Part shown: piece after piece, positions 48,025 through 60,307 of the stretch | Layout of the letters: each line of letters starts with the position of its first letter | How positions within the stretch are numbered: the first letter of the stretch is position 1 | Assembly (NCBI GenBank): GCA_038093975.1 | Contig: JBBPTG010000027.1 | Coordinates: forward strand, 155,793 to 219,792 | Length of the DNA stretch: 64,000 nt | DNA from: Chalciporus piperatus | Taxonomy: Eukaryota > Basidiomycota > Agaricomycetes > Boletales > Boletaceae | Reading direction: 5' to 3' | The notes under the pieces: model-generated | Seen by the model: the letters and a program-made list of their open reading frames with translations, nothing else | Databases searched by the model: none | Told to the model about the DNA's origin: nothing | Made by a program: the position numbers and the translations under genes

Positions 48025-49610
48025 TCACGCACTGGCCTCCTTTGCCTCCCTCACCAAATCAAACGCCCCTTCACCCTCCCTCTTTACAGCAACATACTTC
48101 TCCGTCACGATCGCCGTGATCAGCTCTGCAGGCGTCACATCAAAGCTCGGGTTATACACCCCCGCACCCCCATCGACGTCTGCGATGCCAGCGGGTGTGA
48201 GCATGATTTGAGATTGGATTTTGTTGCCAGAAGGGTCGTAGGTCGGTGGGTGGAGGGCGCCGCGGACGAGACAGGCTTCGAGAGGGGGGCGATGTTCGAT
48301 TGGGATGCTGTCAGGTGGTGGGGGTCAGTGGGGGTGGGGGACGAGTGGGGAATGAGGAAGGAGGAAGGGGGAAGGGACGCTCACCTGGTTCCGTCGGCGA
48401 TGTTGAGATCGACGGTGCTTGTGGGTGCGACGACGATAAAGGGGATGTTGTGTCGTGCAGCGAGCACAGCTGCGTTGTACGTGCCGATCTGTCGTTATGT
48501 GCTATGTAGGGAGAGAGAGATAGGATCGGAGTGAGGTGGACGTACTTTGTTCGCGGTGTCTCCGTTCCTCGCGATGCGATCAGCACCGACGGCTAGAACG
48601 CGTCAACGTTGGGTTTAACAGATCGCCAAGAGGTCTTGGTAAAAAAAAAAAAAAAAACACGTACCGACGGCGTGAATGTGCTTGTGTTGGAAGAGGGAGC
48701 CGACCATGGTGTCGCAGATCATCGTGGACGGGATGCTGAGAGATTGAAGCTCTAGTGAGGTCAATCTGTGTTGGCGTGTAAGTCAGGAGCAAGTTCCAGA
48801 AAGAGGAAAGAGTCGTCTTACCTGGATCCTTGGTGGTATGGGGCTGTTTGGGTGTAATACGCCCGCTCGAGGAGGTTCTGTTCATGGAGATAGGTGATGA
48901 AGCCCAACGCCGTTCCATAGCCCTAGTAAATCAACGTCAGAACAGGTACGAAAATAAGACGATCGAGGAGAACCAGACCGAGGTAGCCAGGGAACCAGTG
49001 TTGCAGACAGTAAGGACGTTGAGGTACTCCACCGAGCCGCCTACACGTGCATGCAACCAGTCTCCGCCCAATTTCGACATGGCCAAGTTTTGAGCCTTGT
49101 CTGCGCCAGCGATCAGTCTCGCCTCATCGACGAGCGCTTGCGCGATCGACACTGTCGCATCCGCGTCTGCGGCTGTCTGCTTTTCGATTGCCTCGTCGAG
49201 GAACTTGGAGAGGCGTCCCGTCGCTGCACCTAGGTTGACGGCAGTGGGACGGGCAGTGTAGAGATAATCAAGCATTGGGCCGACATATGCCTTCAACTCT
49301 GCCGGGGAATTGAGGAAATCCGGATGTGGGCTAGCCTTGATAGCCCTAGACAGTGTCGTCGCGACTGACAGTGCCGCAAGGGATGCGATGGCGGGTGCGC
49401 CGCGGATCTATGCATCGGTGATACATCATGTGGTCGCGCTCGCAACGACAAGTTCATAGTTGTTTCAGACTATACCTTCATGGACTTGATTGCATCGTGA
49501 GCTTGTTCTACCAGTTGTATGTCGATGTACTCGATGGTGTGTGGTAGCAAGAGCTGGTTCACGATTTCGATCTTGTCGTTTTCTGTCCTGATCGCTTTGA
49601 GACTGTCCAT
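48025..49610 (-). CDS. MRI1: methylthioribose-1-phosphate isomerase
   Basis: Converts methylthioribose-1-phosphate to methylthioribulose-1-phosphate in the methionine salvage pathway; cytoplasmic. About seven exons starting [29 protein letters not shown]. Signatures: [38 protein letters not shown] with the catalytic Cys, [30 protein letters not shown] with the catalytic Asp, [39 protein letters not shown], and [13 protein letters not shown] near the end. The fold is shared with eIF2B alpha-type proteins, but the Cys/Asp pair and spacing identify MRI1. One intron holds an A17 run (48641-48657). Divergent from the hydrolase gene; the ATGs are 155 bp apart. Confidence 0.94.
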
Positions 49611-49765
49611 GGTTCAAAGAGCCATCGCCACGTGGTTATCTCATCAATGTTACCAGCCATCCAAAAAAGGAATGTTCTGTAAGGATGGAAAATCACATGC
49701 GAACATGCAAAGAACATTGGGTATAATAGACAGATGAACCCATCGCCCGCTCCTCACCCCATATC

Positions 49766-52700
49766 ATGATAGACCACATCTTAGGTAGACCATCTCCATC
49801 CTGGAAAAGAGCTCAAGTATGTATCGTACCTCCCACATGCACCTGCTCACACCCCATAGGTCTTTCTGGTCATCGCGTTCTGGATATGGAGAATCGCAAG
49901 CGGAAATCCCGCTGCCCCACGTTTCTTGGGGCTCAGGAAACTCAACAAGAAGCTCCGTGAGTCGTCGCGTTCGGTCTCGCTCCACCCCTCTCACCCACCC
50001 GTAAACAGAATGCTTCTCCCCCTGGCAGATCATCGTTAGCACCCTCACCACCGTCTACGCCTTCAAGAATTTCGACAAGATCTTGGGTCTAGGAGGTGAG
50101 CTCACCGGTCTACATTCATGATAAGAAGTGTACCAACTCTCTTCTCTTCTCTCCAGCACCCGAACCTCTTGCCCAGTTGGCGAGTCTAGCCACCCTAACA
50201 TGTCTCATCACGTTTCCTCATCGCACTCTAGTATTCCCCATCTTATTACCGTGCCACATGGATAGTCACAGGCCTAGATGCAGGCTTCGCGACTGCCATG
50301 TCCATTCGTCCTAAATGGCTGAAGGATATCTGTTCGATATTATTCTCAATATACTACATCATTTACGCAAACGAAGCAGACGAAAAGGCATGTCCAATCG
50401 TACACCACCCCCTTTGATCGCTTAACTCATCTTGATATATGTATTAGCTGCGGCGCTTTAGGGCTGTGCCCACCGTCGAGATGCTCCGAACTACTTGGGG
50501 GAAGACTACTAACCCATATGTAACCATATTCCCGTCCCGAGGCGCCCCTGACTCGATACTGACCCTCTCTCGATAGCTTCGATTGTTGGCACATACCCCA
50601 AACATGTCACTTCACCGCAAAATTCTTCTCCCGCGTCCTTCCACGTCAACTTACGATCGTCCGATCACAATCCACATCTACTTTGCGCCACCTGTGTCCC
50701 AGCTCCATGCTGCCACGGATCTCATTCTCGACTTCCCTGGTGGCGGATTTGTGGCGATGTCCCCGGAGCATCATGATGAACGGCTGCGCACTTGGGCTTT
50801 GAAAACAGGTAAACCTGTGCTTGCCGTCGACTATGGAAAGGCCCCTGAATGTAATAGTTCGATTGCCGTTCATCACCACCTTGCGCTAACCCGCGGTTCT
50901 CTTCTTCAGATCCTTATCCGTTCGCTATGGACGAGTGCTTCGATCTTTACCGACTTCTTGCGGAAACATCCGGTAGATGTATTGGGATGTCTGGCAAGAA
51001 ACTGAATGTGATCATGTCCGGGGACTCGGCGTAAGTCTTGCATGTTTACACAGCTCTGTACTAACCCACTAATACACGTGCATTACGTCCAACAGCGGCT
51101 CAACGCTCGTTATCTGTGTCATGGTCAAGATCTTGCAATACAATGCTACCCTTCCTGTCGGAGAACCGAAGCTTCCGACCCCCTTATCTCTCGTGCTCAA
51201 CTATGCTGCGCTGGACTTCAACTTTACGTCGTGGATGTCGCCAGATAATCTTCGAGTTCTGCGAACCGAACAGTCGTCGGGCGATCTCCCAGGGTTGCAG
51301 GAGTTGGCATTGCAGAAGAACCATTTGCAGCATGTTAGCCCGCTAAGCATGGTGAGCGATCAACGCTCGAAAACGAAACGGCGTTTGCGGAGGCCCAAGA
51401 GCTGGAAAGACGCTCTGCGTGACTTGGCAGGGGAGACCCCTGTGATTCCTCCGCTCCATAACCACCACTCATCGGCTATGAAGCGCAAGTCGTCTGTCAG
51501 GTCTTTTGAAACACCATCTGGATACGACGACCACGAGGCTTGGGCAGACTCCGAGAGCGAGGAAGGTGACAAGGAGTCGAAGCCGGTCAGGGAGGAAGAC
51601 CGCCCTCTTGAGGAGCGTGTGCGGTTCGTGTACAAGGAAGGGGATGCGGATGGCCATTGTCTTCACCGCATTCTTGAGAAGCAGCAGGAGCAGCTCTCAG
51701 CGGCTGTTACTCAAGCGAACCTCAAGGCCACCACGCTTGTCATTGGCATTCATGACGGCAAAGGCAAGGGAAAGGACCGTGAACCCATAGGAACCCGACT
51801 TACGATGACGAGTCGGACTGGTTACTTCCAGGATCGTATCATACCCCCTAGCATGGTGAGTAGTCCATTCGTTTGCGTAAGTTGTGTTCACACGACTTGG
51901 GGTAGATGCGTGCGATGGCCATTTTGTACGTGGGTCCACACCGAAACCCTGATTTCGCAACCGATTACTTCATCTCTCCCATCCTGACGCCATCGTCGTT
52001 GTTGGCGCAGTTCCCACCCCTGTTGATGCAATGCGGCGAGAAGGACCCGTTCGTGGACGACACCGTCATCTTTGCGGGGCGTGTGCGCGAGGCCAAGCGA
52101 GCACGCAAAGCGGAGCTTGACCTTGCACTTGCGGGGAAGAGTGCTAAATTTGGCGAGGGTTTGCGGATGACGAACGCCCAGGTGAAGGACGGATCTGATG
52201 GCGACGTGGCTCGAATGATTGCTGAGCGTGATCAACTCGCTCGGGAGACGGAGGATGACTGGGTGCAGATGGTTCTGTTCTCTGATTGGAGCCATGGGTA
52301 CCTGCAGATGATGGCATTGATGAGCGAGGCCAATGCTGTCGTGGAAGACCTCGCTGAATGGATCGAGGACGCGTTCGTGCGGCACTCTGGGAAGGAGGAG
52401 CGAGCGAGCAAGGTCGTCGAGGCTGTGGATGGGCGGGGGATCAAGAAGCGTATTGGGTCGAGGAGGAACTCTCCGCAGTCTGTCCCCGGGAAACGAGGTA
52501 CTCACGGGTTGCCGAGCAAGAACGAGGATCCCGATGGGGACGGAAGGGGTGGGAGTGGGAACGGTGAGATTGATCCCAGTCCGTTCACGTCTGAGACGGA
52601 GACGGATGACTCTGGGATCACGTTTGTTGCACGGAAACGTCTTGGGAGCGGCACGGGGGTATCGCCGAGCCGGAGAAGTTCGAATGACCGGGATGATGCG

Positions 52701-52901
52701 GCGCATACGAAAGAGGCAGGAGGTTCGTCACCGACGCTGAGTGAGCAAGGGGAGCAAGGTGGACGGAAGGAAAGAGAGCGGGAGAGTGCGACTGGTACGC
52801 CGAGGAATGGAAAGACTGGGCAGAGAATTACGGAGACGGAGCTGATGAGACGGCGAAGGTTGTTGGATGCTCATATTTTTGAGGGGCCGGGTAGTACATA
52901 G
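49766..52901 (+). CDS. alpha/beta hydrolase (HSL/arylacetamide deacetylase-like), membrane-associated
   Basis: Esterase or lipase of the alpha/beta hydrolase-3 type. Eight or more exons. The N-terminal part has a hydrophobic segment (VFLVIAFWIWRIA) and a conserved block TWIVTGLDAGFATAMSIRPKWLKDI. The catalytic part has oxyanion loop DFPGGGF (HGGG-like, the His replaced), nucleophile motif GDSAG split by an intron (51031-51095), Asp in EKDPFVDDT and His in WSHGYLQM. A 190-residue charged insertion (51360-51840) separates nucleophile and acid regions, and the last 150 residues are Ser/Asp/Gly-rich. The intron after 50386 appears to be GC-AG. The splice around 50160-50260 is unresolved. Well-placed exons: 50448-50519, 50577-50850, 50910-51030, 51096-51855, 51906-52901. 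Substrate unknown. Confidence 0.8.
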
Positions 52902-53341
52902 TGTATTACTGTAGTACTAGTAGTTGTGTAATACGTATGACTACAGTGGCAGTGAGTGATGACACAGCATTCGGTGTTGAAGCAGATTACCAAAAATAGG
53001 AGGTGGGGCGGTGCTGCGGCGCTGCAAGGTAAATGGAGACACAGCCACGTCTGTCGGATGAACGACTTGGTCATTGTCCGGGCCAGTGACGAGCAGATCG
53101 CCAGCTGCAGCGCGACAGACCTCCGGTTGTTCATACACACCCGTACGAATACACTCCGCAAAACATTAACTCGGCTGTGTACACTTTCATAGCGCCAGCG
53201 CGTCTTTCCAAGTCCAGCGTGTGCTGGGACTTTCTCTCCAGAACGCTCATTAACTTTCTTAGCCCTGCTTTACTTCACATCAAAAAGAAGCAGAGTCTCC
53301 CTTTCCCTCGCCTAAATAATAAAAAAGGCCCACCCAACACC
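52902..53341. other. intergenic promoter region
   Basis: 440 bp between the hydrolase stop and the C2H2 gene start. A CT-rich stretch precedes the ATG and ends AATAATAAAAAAGGCCCACCCAACACC. No gene seen. Confidence 0.5.
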
Positions 53342-54766
53342 ATGGACCTTGATCCTGCATCGACAACACGGGTTCAGTGGCAAAATCCAATCACACAGAC
53401 ACAGCAACGCCAGCCTGCCATCGACCCTGCCGTCAGCCACGAGTTTCATTCCTATAACCATCGTGACGACCCCGAAAATCTACCCTACCCCCCTCACATC
53501 CCAAACATGCCGCAGTCCCCTCCACACGCCCACGCCCAACCCTCCTTCCCTCCCGGCGCTGGTCCAAACGATCCTACCGAACAACACGCTCACTATCCAC
53601 CAGGTCACGCTTATAGACGCAGTCACAGCAACTCTCCATTTCGCCATACCACTCACCCATCGCCCTACCCGATCCCTACGACGGGTGCTCCCCAGCTACC
53701 ACCGATGACTCAAGGTCCACCACCGCCTCAAGAGGTCAAACAGGAAACGTATTATACGCCTACGGCTGCTGAGCTGTATAACCAAGCACTTGCGTCGTCT
53801 TCGGCGCCTCCTGCTGATGGATCCGGACATTACCCCGCTGCGGGCGGGGTACCACGTCTACCCCCTATACTTCAAGTGGAGAAGAAGCAAGTGACGACGT
53901 CTGCGACGCAGGCTGCGAGCGCGAGTAGGAGGAGGAACGAGGCACATTTCATATGTCCCGTTCCGGGCTGCGGAAGTACGTTTACGAGGCGATTTAATTT
54001 GAGAGGTATGTCGCGAATGGTTTTGATGATTCGATCGTTTTTTTTTGGGGTTGGGTGGTTGATTCGTGATGTGTGTGTGTGTGTGTGCACGCGTTTAGGT
54101 CATTTACGATCACATACCGAGGAGCGCCCGTATGTGTGTGAGTATCCGGATTGTAAGAAGGGGTTTGCGAGGCAGCATGATTGCAAGTGAGTGTTGGGTT
54201 TCGGTTGGCGTGTTATCGTTGTGATGACTCGTGCAACGATTCGGTGACGATCAAGAATGGGTTGTACTGATCTCTCGATCGTGTTTTTCTTCACAGACGA
54301 CACCAGGCGTTACATGCCACTCGGTCTCAATCGAACATTTGCCAAGGATGTAGGAAGACGTTCAGTCGTTTGGATGCGCTCAACGTAAGTGATCATCATG
54401 AAGTGCTTCTCGTTCGCGTTCCGTGATTGGGAACTCATTTATCTTTCATGACAGCGACATCGTGAGTGGAACGCTGCCACGCGTGGTGGTTGTATGAGAT
54501 CATTTGCTAACCTGTAACGTGTTGCAGTGCGTTCGGAAGGTGGCGCTGAGTGTAGACAGGCGGTCGAGGCCATTCAACAAGCACAAGCACAGGCCCAGGC
54601 TCAAGCAGCACAGATAGCGCAAGCTCAAGTTCCTGTTCAGGCGCAAGGTCCATCACAAGGGGAGGTACAGGGGCTTTCGACGAACGCGGGCGTAAATGCA
54701 CCGCCATCGACGCCTGGTAACCAACCTGGACCTAGCATGAAGATCTCGACACCACCCAAGAGTTGA
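53342..54766 (+). CDS. C2H2 zinc-finger transcription factor
   Basis: Nuclear DNA-binding protein, similar in arrangement to fungal Crz1-like fingers, though orthology is not established. Five exons (53342-54005, 54099-54186, 54297-54384, 54455-54461,54528-54766) give 361 residues. The N-terminal 200 residues are His/Pro-rich and disordered. Finger 1: FICPVPGCGSTFTRRFNLRGHLRSHT. Finger 2: YVCEYPDCKKGFARQHDCKRHQALH. Finger 3 is C-x2-C: ICQGCRKTFSRLDALNRH with a further LRSEGGAEC. A Gln/Ala repeat (QAQAQAQAQAAQIAQAQ) follows. The fourth exon is only 7 nt and codes R-H plus the first base of Leu, thus the His ligand of finger 3. Intron 1 contains a GT dinucleotide run (54070-54087). Confidence 0.88.
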
Positions 54767-55585
54767 TCGATGGGAGGGACGGGTGACTGGACATGACATA
54801 GATGTGATACGCGACGTTGCTTGACGGACGAACGGGACGCTTGGATGGTTTCAATCACGTTTCACATCGAGGTTCATATCCTTTCCTTCCGCTTCCTCTT
54901 GTTGTTTCATCGTTTTCCTTGTTTTTTTTTTTCGATTCACTTTTTTTTTCGCATCGAATCTGTTTGTTTGTTTTGTTTCCTACTTTCCCCCTTTTTTTTT
55001 CTCCCTCCGCCCAGACGTATTTCGTGGGTTGAATGGCCGAGAAATGTAAGATTTTACACGTTCTTTCTTTTGTATCGTTTACTTGCACCGAACATGAATG
55101 GTGTCAAGTTTTTTGATGATGATGATGATCGATGATGCATGCCCTCGTTTCTTGTTCTTGTCTCAAATTGTTGGGGGGCACGCCCTGATGTATCCATTCA
55201 ATCCATTCTGGAAAGGAGGGCCCATTCCATCCAGACCATCTTATGGCTCTACTATAGCTTACTTTTTTGCTTATAATCCTAAACCCAATTCCCAAGTTTC
55301 CCCTTGCCTTGGGCTTCATGCGGTGCCATCGAGAGCGTGTGAAAGTAGGGTAATCATGTACGAACGGCCCTGTTCGGCAAAGTGAGATCATTCGTGTGCA
55401 AGTCGAGGTCAATATTCGCGTAAACGCTTCTTTCAATCCCGTACTCTCCCGTTCACAGGTATAAGTACGCTCATACTGATCATTCCAGACTCGCAGTTCA
55501 TCGCAATCGAACGTACTAGGTCTATAAATTGGATAGAAGCTTCAATCCGAGGAATCCGAGTCGAATCGCAATTAATTAACTGAAG
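54767..55585. other. intergenic, no supported gene
   Basis: 3' flank of the C2H2 gene with many T runs (54910-55010) and the PEX5 promoter. No coding evidence on either strand. Confidence 0.5.
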
Positions 55586-58500
55586 ATGTCACTCTCGATG
55601 TTGGTCGGAGGTGGGGCAGAATGTGGGCCATCGAATCCGTTGCAGAGTTTGTCGAAGCGGTTTGATCAGGATCGGGGTGTTCAGCAGGTGAGTTTCGGCC
55701 TGTCCTTGTTGTTCCCGGTTATCGACTAATGGTGGATGTTTCGTTGTGCGTTGTGGATAGGATTTCGTGGGTCCGGCTCGTGGAGGCGAGGTACGTTGCC
55801 CGTTCGTTCACTCCAACTCGATGTTTCTCTCTTCGCCCCCTATGTCATGTCCTCGCTTCCATTCCATTTCCAGGATCCAAGTCAATCGAATCCTTGGGTG
55901 TGGCGGGTGGACTAACGTTGGCTTCGTTTAGCATCTACAAAGCTTCCGCTCGCAATCACAATCTGCTCCTGAGCTCCAGCAAGATGCAGCACGGTTCTTC
56001 GGCGGTTCATCATCACCGGCACCTCCACCTCCTCAGATGTCCATGGCGGCCATGCACATGCCCGGACAGATGGCACAACTGTTTGACGTGAGCGGTCTTC
56101 GAGAGGCGTTACCGCTTGCCAGTCCCAGTGTCAGTGCCAGCTTCTCGCAGATGAGTGGGGTTGGAGCGAACGCAGGCTGGGCGAATGACTTTGTGGTACA
56201 TCAACAACGACCGGGACCGGCACGAATGCAGATGCAGATGCAAGCGGTGTCTGGGAAGAGTGGAGAGCAGGAGATGATGCAGAGTCCGACGTCTCCCATC
56301 GGGGGGTTGGGAATTCAACGTGAGTGTTTTTTTTTTAATCGTTTGGTCGCGAGGTTCTCTCTTTTGCCATTCCATTCCATCTGTCCCCTGTCCTTCATTC
56401 CTTGTGGCGCGTTAAGTGAAACGTGCTGTCATTCTAACTGATTCTCCATTTCGTTCTTTCTTTCTTTTAGGAGGCGGGGTACCGTGGAGTCCGGGACCGA
56501 CGTATGCGGGGTACAGGATGGGCGTGAATGCGATGCCGGGTATGGCGAGCACGATGGCCGTACCGGTACAGAGGCACGCAGTGCAGACAGATCGTGAGTC
56601 TCGTTTGTCTATCACTGAACGTAACCGGGGGAGGGAAGAGACTCATTGCGATGGCCCGGTATAGACGTTTCCTGGGATGCCGAATTCCAATCTCAAGAAT
56701 CACTTCTCAACGCGTCGACGTCCGTCACTATCGAGGCACTGCGGGAACAAGTCCCGCAGGACGTTCAGAAGCCTGCTGTTCCCAATGATGAAATGGCCCG
56801 GCTGGCAGCACAGGTGATAGATTCAGTCAAGCATGAGCAGAACCCTAAATTCCAGAAGAGCGAGTTCATGAATCTCATGCGGCAGCTGCGGGACGGCGAG
56901 GTGGTCGTTGATCAAGACAACATCGTGCCAACGGAATCTGCATCTGCATCTGCCACGGCGTCCGTCGACGTGAAAGGCAAAGGACGTGCTGTGGACGTTC
57001 CCCTCGTGCAGGTGACGATGAACCAAGATGTGGCTGGATCATCCCTTTCACAGCATTTGCAAGGTTCCGAAGATCTGAACGGGGCTTATGTGCAACAAGC
57101 GAGGGACCCCCATGAGGCGTATTTCCGTCAGGAAAATGCTGATTTTGCCGAGTATTGGAATTCGCATTATTCGGGTCTGGCTGCGCACACGGCGTCTCCC
57201 GCTCAAGGTAGCTCGTGGCACGAACTGCAGAGTGCCTGGGAAGCCTTCGAGGCGACGACGACAGGCGTCAAGCAAATACCGAACTACCAGTTCCAGACAA
57301 ACAACCCTTATCTTCTAGGGGACTCGTCACGAACACACCATCACGCATTACACATGACGCCTTCTCAACGGGTATACGAGGTACGTACACGCTTCGTTTC
57401 ATTCCATTCCATTCCAATGGATTGGAGGGGACTTGACAAAAAAAAACGGTGACGAACAGCGTGGCTGATCACGGTTTTATTTTTATTTTTATTATGGCAG
57501 AGCGTTCTGGAGTTGGAAGCTACTGTGCAGCGAGATCCGACGAATGCGACCGCATGGTATGAGCTTGGCGTGAAACAGCAGGAAAACGAACGTGAGCCCA
57601 AGGCTATCCAGGCACTCGAGCGCTCCGTCGACCTTGACCCATCCCTCCTTCCCGCGTGGCTCGCGCTCTCGATCTCGTATACCAACGAGGGGAACCGAGT
57701 GCGTGCTTATGACGCCATTCGGGAGTGGGCGCTGCAGAATCCGAGATACAGGGACGTGGCGTCGAACACGAGTCTCGATAGCAATTCGCGAGGCGACTTT
57801 GCAAGGTTGACAGAGGTGCTGATCAATATGGCGAGGCATTCGGATCAGACGGGTGGTGTGGACGCTGACGTGCAAGTCGCATTGGCGGTGTCGTTGACTT
57901 CGACCGAGGTATGTCCCTTTTTTCCCCCCTTTTCGCCCCTGTTCCCTTTTTTTGTGCCATCGTCGCGTTTTCTTCTTTGGTTTTGGTTTGGTATTCACGT
58001 TTTTACACCGTGCCGTTTCGTTTCGATCACTTTTTTTTTCATACCCGTGCTCATCACCGCCGTTTCATCTGCTATCAGGATTACGCAAAAGCGGTAGATT
58101 GTTTCCTCACCGCGTTGGCAGTTCGCCCGGAGGTGAGTTGATGTTGCGCGTCGTCATTTCATTCCGACGACCGTTAATGATGATTATCGACGCAACGTTT
58201 AGGATTGGTTGCTGTATAATCGCGTTGGAGCGACGATGGCGAATCATGGACGGGCTGCGGAGGCACTGGAGTATTATCATCGGGCGTTGGATTTGAACCC
58301 GGCGTATATTCGTGCGAGGTACGTTTTGGGGCATTCTTGGCTGTGAGGCATGTTGATGGGGTGTATTGTTTGGTGTTAGGTTCAATCTTGGGATTTCGTG
58401 TATCAACCTCCGAGTGAGTCTGATGACGAGTTTCTTGTCATCTATACGCTAGTGAGCTGACGTGTGGACTTGTACAGCAATACGAGGAGGCAGCGACACA

Positions 58501-58766
58501 CATCATCGATGCGCTCGTACTTCAAGAGAGCGATGGTGTGGGGGACGAGACGGGGATGAACGACAAGCGTGGGGTGACGTCCTCGACGCTTTGGGAGAGT
58601 TTGAAGACGACTTGTTTACATCTCCAGAGGATCGATTTGGCGTCGATGTGTGATCGGCGCGATTTAGAAGGTGAGTTTCTTGGTGTTCCTTTTGGGATTG
58701 GTGAGCGTTGTGCTGAAGTGGGATGGGTTTTTGGTAGGGTTTAGGAAGATGTTCCATGGGGTCTGA
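55586..58766 (+). CDS. PEX5: peroxisomal targeting signal receptor Pex5
   Basis: Cycling receptor that binds C-terminal PTS1 signals (SKL type) in the cytosol and delivers matrix proteins to peroxisomes. Eleven exons (55586-55687, 55761-55790, 55932-56319, 56471-56593, 56665-57380, 57501-57908, 58079-58132, 58203-58318, 58380-58413, 58478-58670, 58738-58766) join to 730 residues. The N-terminus MSLSMLVGGGAEC has the conserved Cys 13 used for export ubiquitination. W-x3-F/Y pentapeptides (WDAEF, WNSHY, WEAF region) serve docking. The C-terminal half is TPR: [104 protein letters not shown]. Total length divides evenly without an extra exon at 55873-55908. Confidence 0.94.
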
Positions 58767-59164
58767 GGCCTGAGGAGCGAAACGTTTCGTTCTTTCTGAT
58801 GCGAGTCGTCGTGATAGGGCTAGTTGTGTCTGGAATACATGGGGCTTCACAAGGGATTCGTTCATCATTTCGGCGCAGTCGGAATCGACACCAGGACTGA
58901 TATTTGTAGTCGTGTATCATTAGTAGTATACACTGCTCCTCGTTCACCACGGACTGGCGGATCGATCTGCGATGCACGAGAGACCGAGATGAGTGCACCA
59001 GCGACAAGTGACCTGAAGGATTCCGCGCACGGAGAGGCCGAGCGTCGATACTCGATACTCGAGACGAACTCACAACCATCATGATTGATCATCCCCTCTG
59101 CTCATGCACCTTCCCTGACAACGAACGACACGTATGTCCTCAGCGACGAGTTCCCAACCCCCAC

Positions 59165-59461
59165 TCACGACGCCGAACTCTTCCCCTGCTGAATCCCCAA
59201 CCTCCTCAGCCTTTCCTCCTTCTCCCTCGTCTTCTCCACCAGTTGTCTAAACACCGCTGCAGCCGCCGGATCGCCCATCATCTTGCCCTCGCCCTCGCCC
59301 CCGCCCTCACCGATCGGGTGTGGTCTTTCCGCGAGCAATCTCATTTGAAGGAGTACTCTTTGGCGTTGGTCGTAGGTGGCTTTTTGGGTTGAGACGAGAG
59401 TGCGGATGTCTTGGATGTCTGAGTCGGACATGGGGATCATCGTTGGGGGACGACGAATCAT
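59165..59461 (-). CDS. small helical protein, unrecognised
   Basis: Open frame of 98 residues from ATG 59461, with MIRRPPTMIPMSDSDIQDIRTLVSTQ, then a helical charged region, a Gly-Glu linker (GEGGGEGEG), and a second helix (VFRQLVEKTREKEERLRRLGIQQ). The basic start could act as an organelle-targeting peptide. The frame is open upstream to a TTG at 59542 but has no ATG there, so a 5' exon may be missing. No family recognised. Convergent with PEX5; its 3' end lies about 400 bp from the PEX5 stop. Confidence 0.45.
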   Translation of the reverse strand: MIRRPPTMIPMSDSDIQDIRTLVSTQKATYDQRQRVLLQMRLLAERPHPIGEGGGEGEGKMMGDPAAAAVFRQLVEKTREKEERLRRLGIQQGKSSAS

Positions 59462-59617
59462 TTTTGGTGGGGGAGCTCCGAGTCGAGTTGTGTGGTCTGT
59501 GGTGGTTGGTGGTGACAAACGTCCGAATACGCGGCTTGACAACTTGGATCAATGATGACCACCTAAACGTTAAACTCTATCTACTTTGACTTCTACCTTA
59601 AATTAAATGAATTTCAC

Positions 59618-60306
59618 TTGGTCCGCGATACATCAAAGACATTCAGGCTGCCTGGCATGGCTCTTCAAGCTCAATTCCCTTACAATGACAACAAAAAGTC
59701 ATCGTACATGAAGCAGACAATCTACACTCGGAAACCCTCAACCCAGACGACCATCAATTCCTCCTCAGATGGACCAACAGGATGGATGCCAAAGGCCAGA
59801 TCCCTCACCCCCAAGAATACATCCTGGGCAAGTAGACACATGTGGAACATGATTAGATCCAAGAAAATATCAGTGGTCAATAGTTGTTGGACTTGGATGC
59901 AGGACTGGCTAGAGGCAATGGTTGAGGCTTGTCTTTGGGACCCTGACATATTTGAGAAGATTGAGTCAAGGTTCCACTTAAGAAATGGGTGGCAGAGCTG
60001 AAGGATAACTTCAACTGTTTGAGCTTGTCAATGTTAGCCTGAGGCAGCTCAGCCTGTGCTCCAGAGTGTGGTTGTACTTACACAAATTCACTGTGGGTAG
60101 TAAATGCGCTGGCTATCAGTGCAACGATCACCGAACAATGACTTTTCATTGAGTCGATCACCTAATCCGCTCTCAGCAGTATTCAGTGTCACACGGAGCA
60201 CTGGGCTTTCAGTGCATTTACGCACTTCGGTCATCAACAATGCAAACATTGACTGAATCACAGATTCACTGGAAATCATGATGTAGTATGAACTCGTCTG
60301 TGTGCA
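59618..60306 (+). pseudogene. decayed transposon-like coding remnant
   Basis: The sequence is AT-richer than the neighbouring genes. One frame is open 59618-60001. Another frame reads VHEADNLHSETLNPDDHQFLLRWTNRMDAKGQIPHPQEY but is broken by several stops. Neither gives a family match that I can name. Its position right beside the Tnp2 transposase, and the broken frames, suggest old mobile DNA. The part 60090-60300 has short inverted matches (AGTAAATGCGCTG at 60097 against CAGTGCATTTACGC at 60211) that could be element ends or subterminal repeats. Confidence 0.35.
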
Positions 60307-60307
60307 A

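Noticed and set aside
55873..55908. Extra PEX5 exon reading D-P-S-Q-S-N-P-W
   Set aside because: It would leave an intron of only about 30 nt; the eleven-exon model without it has the expected total length.
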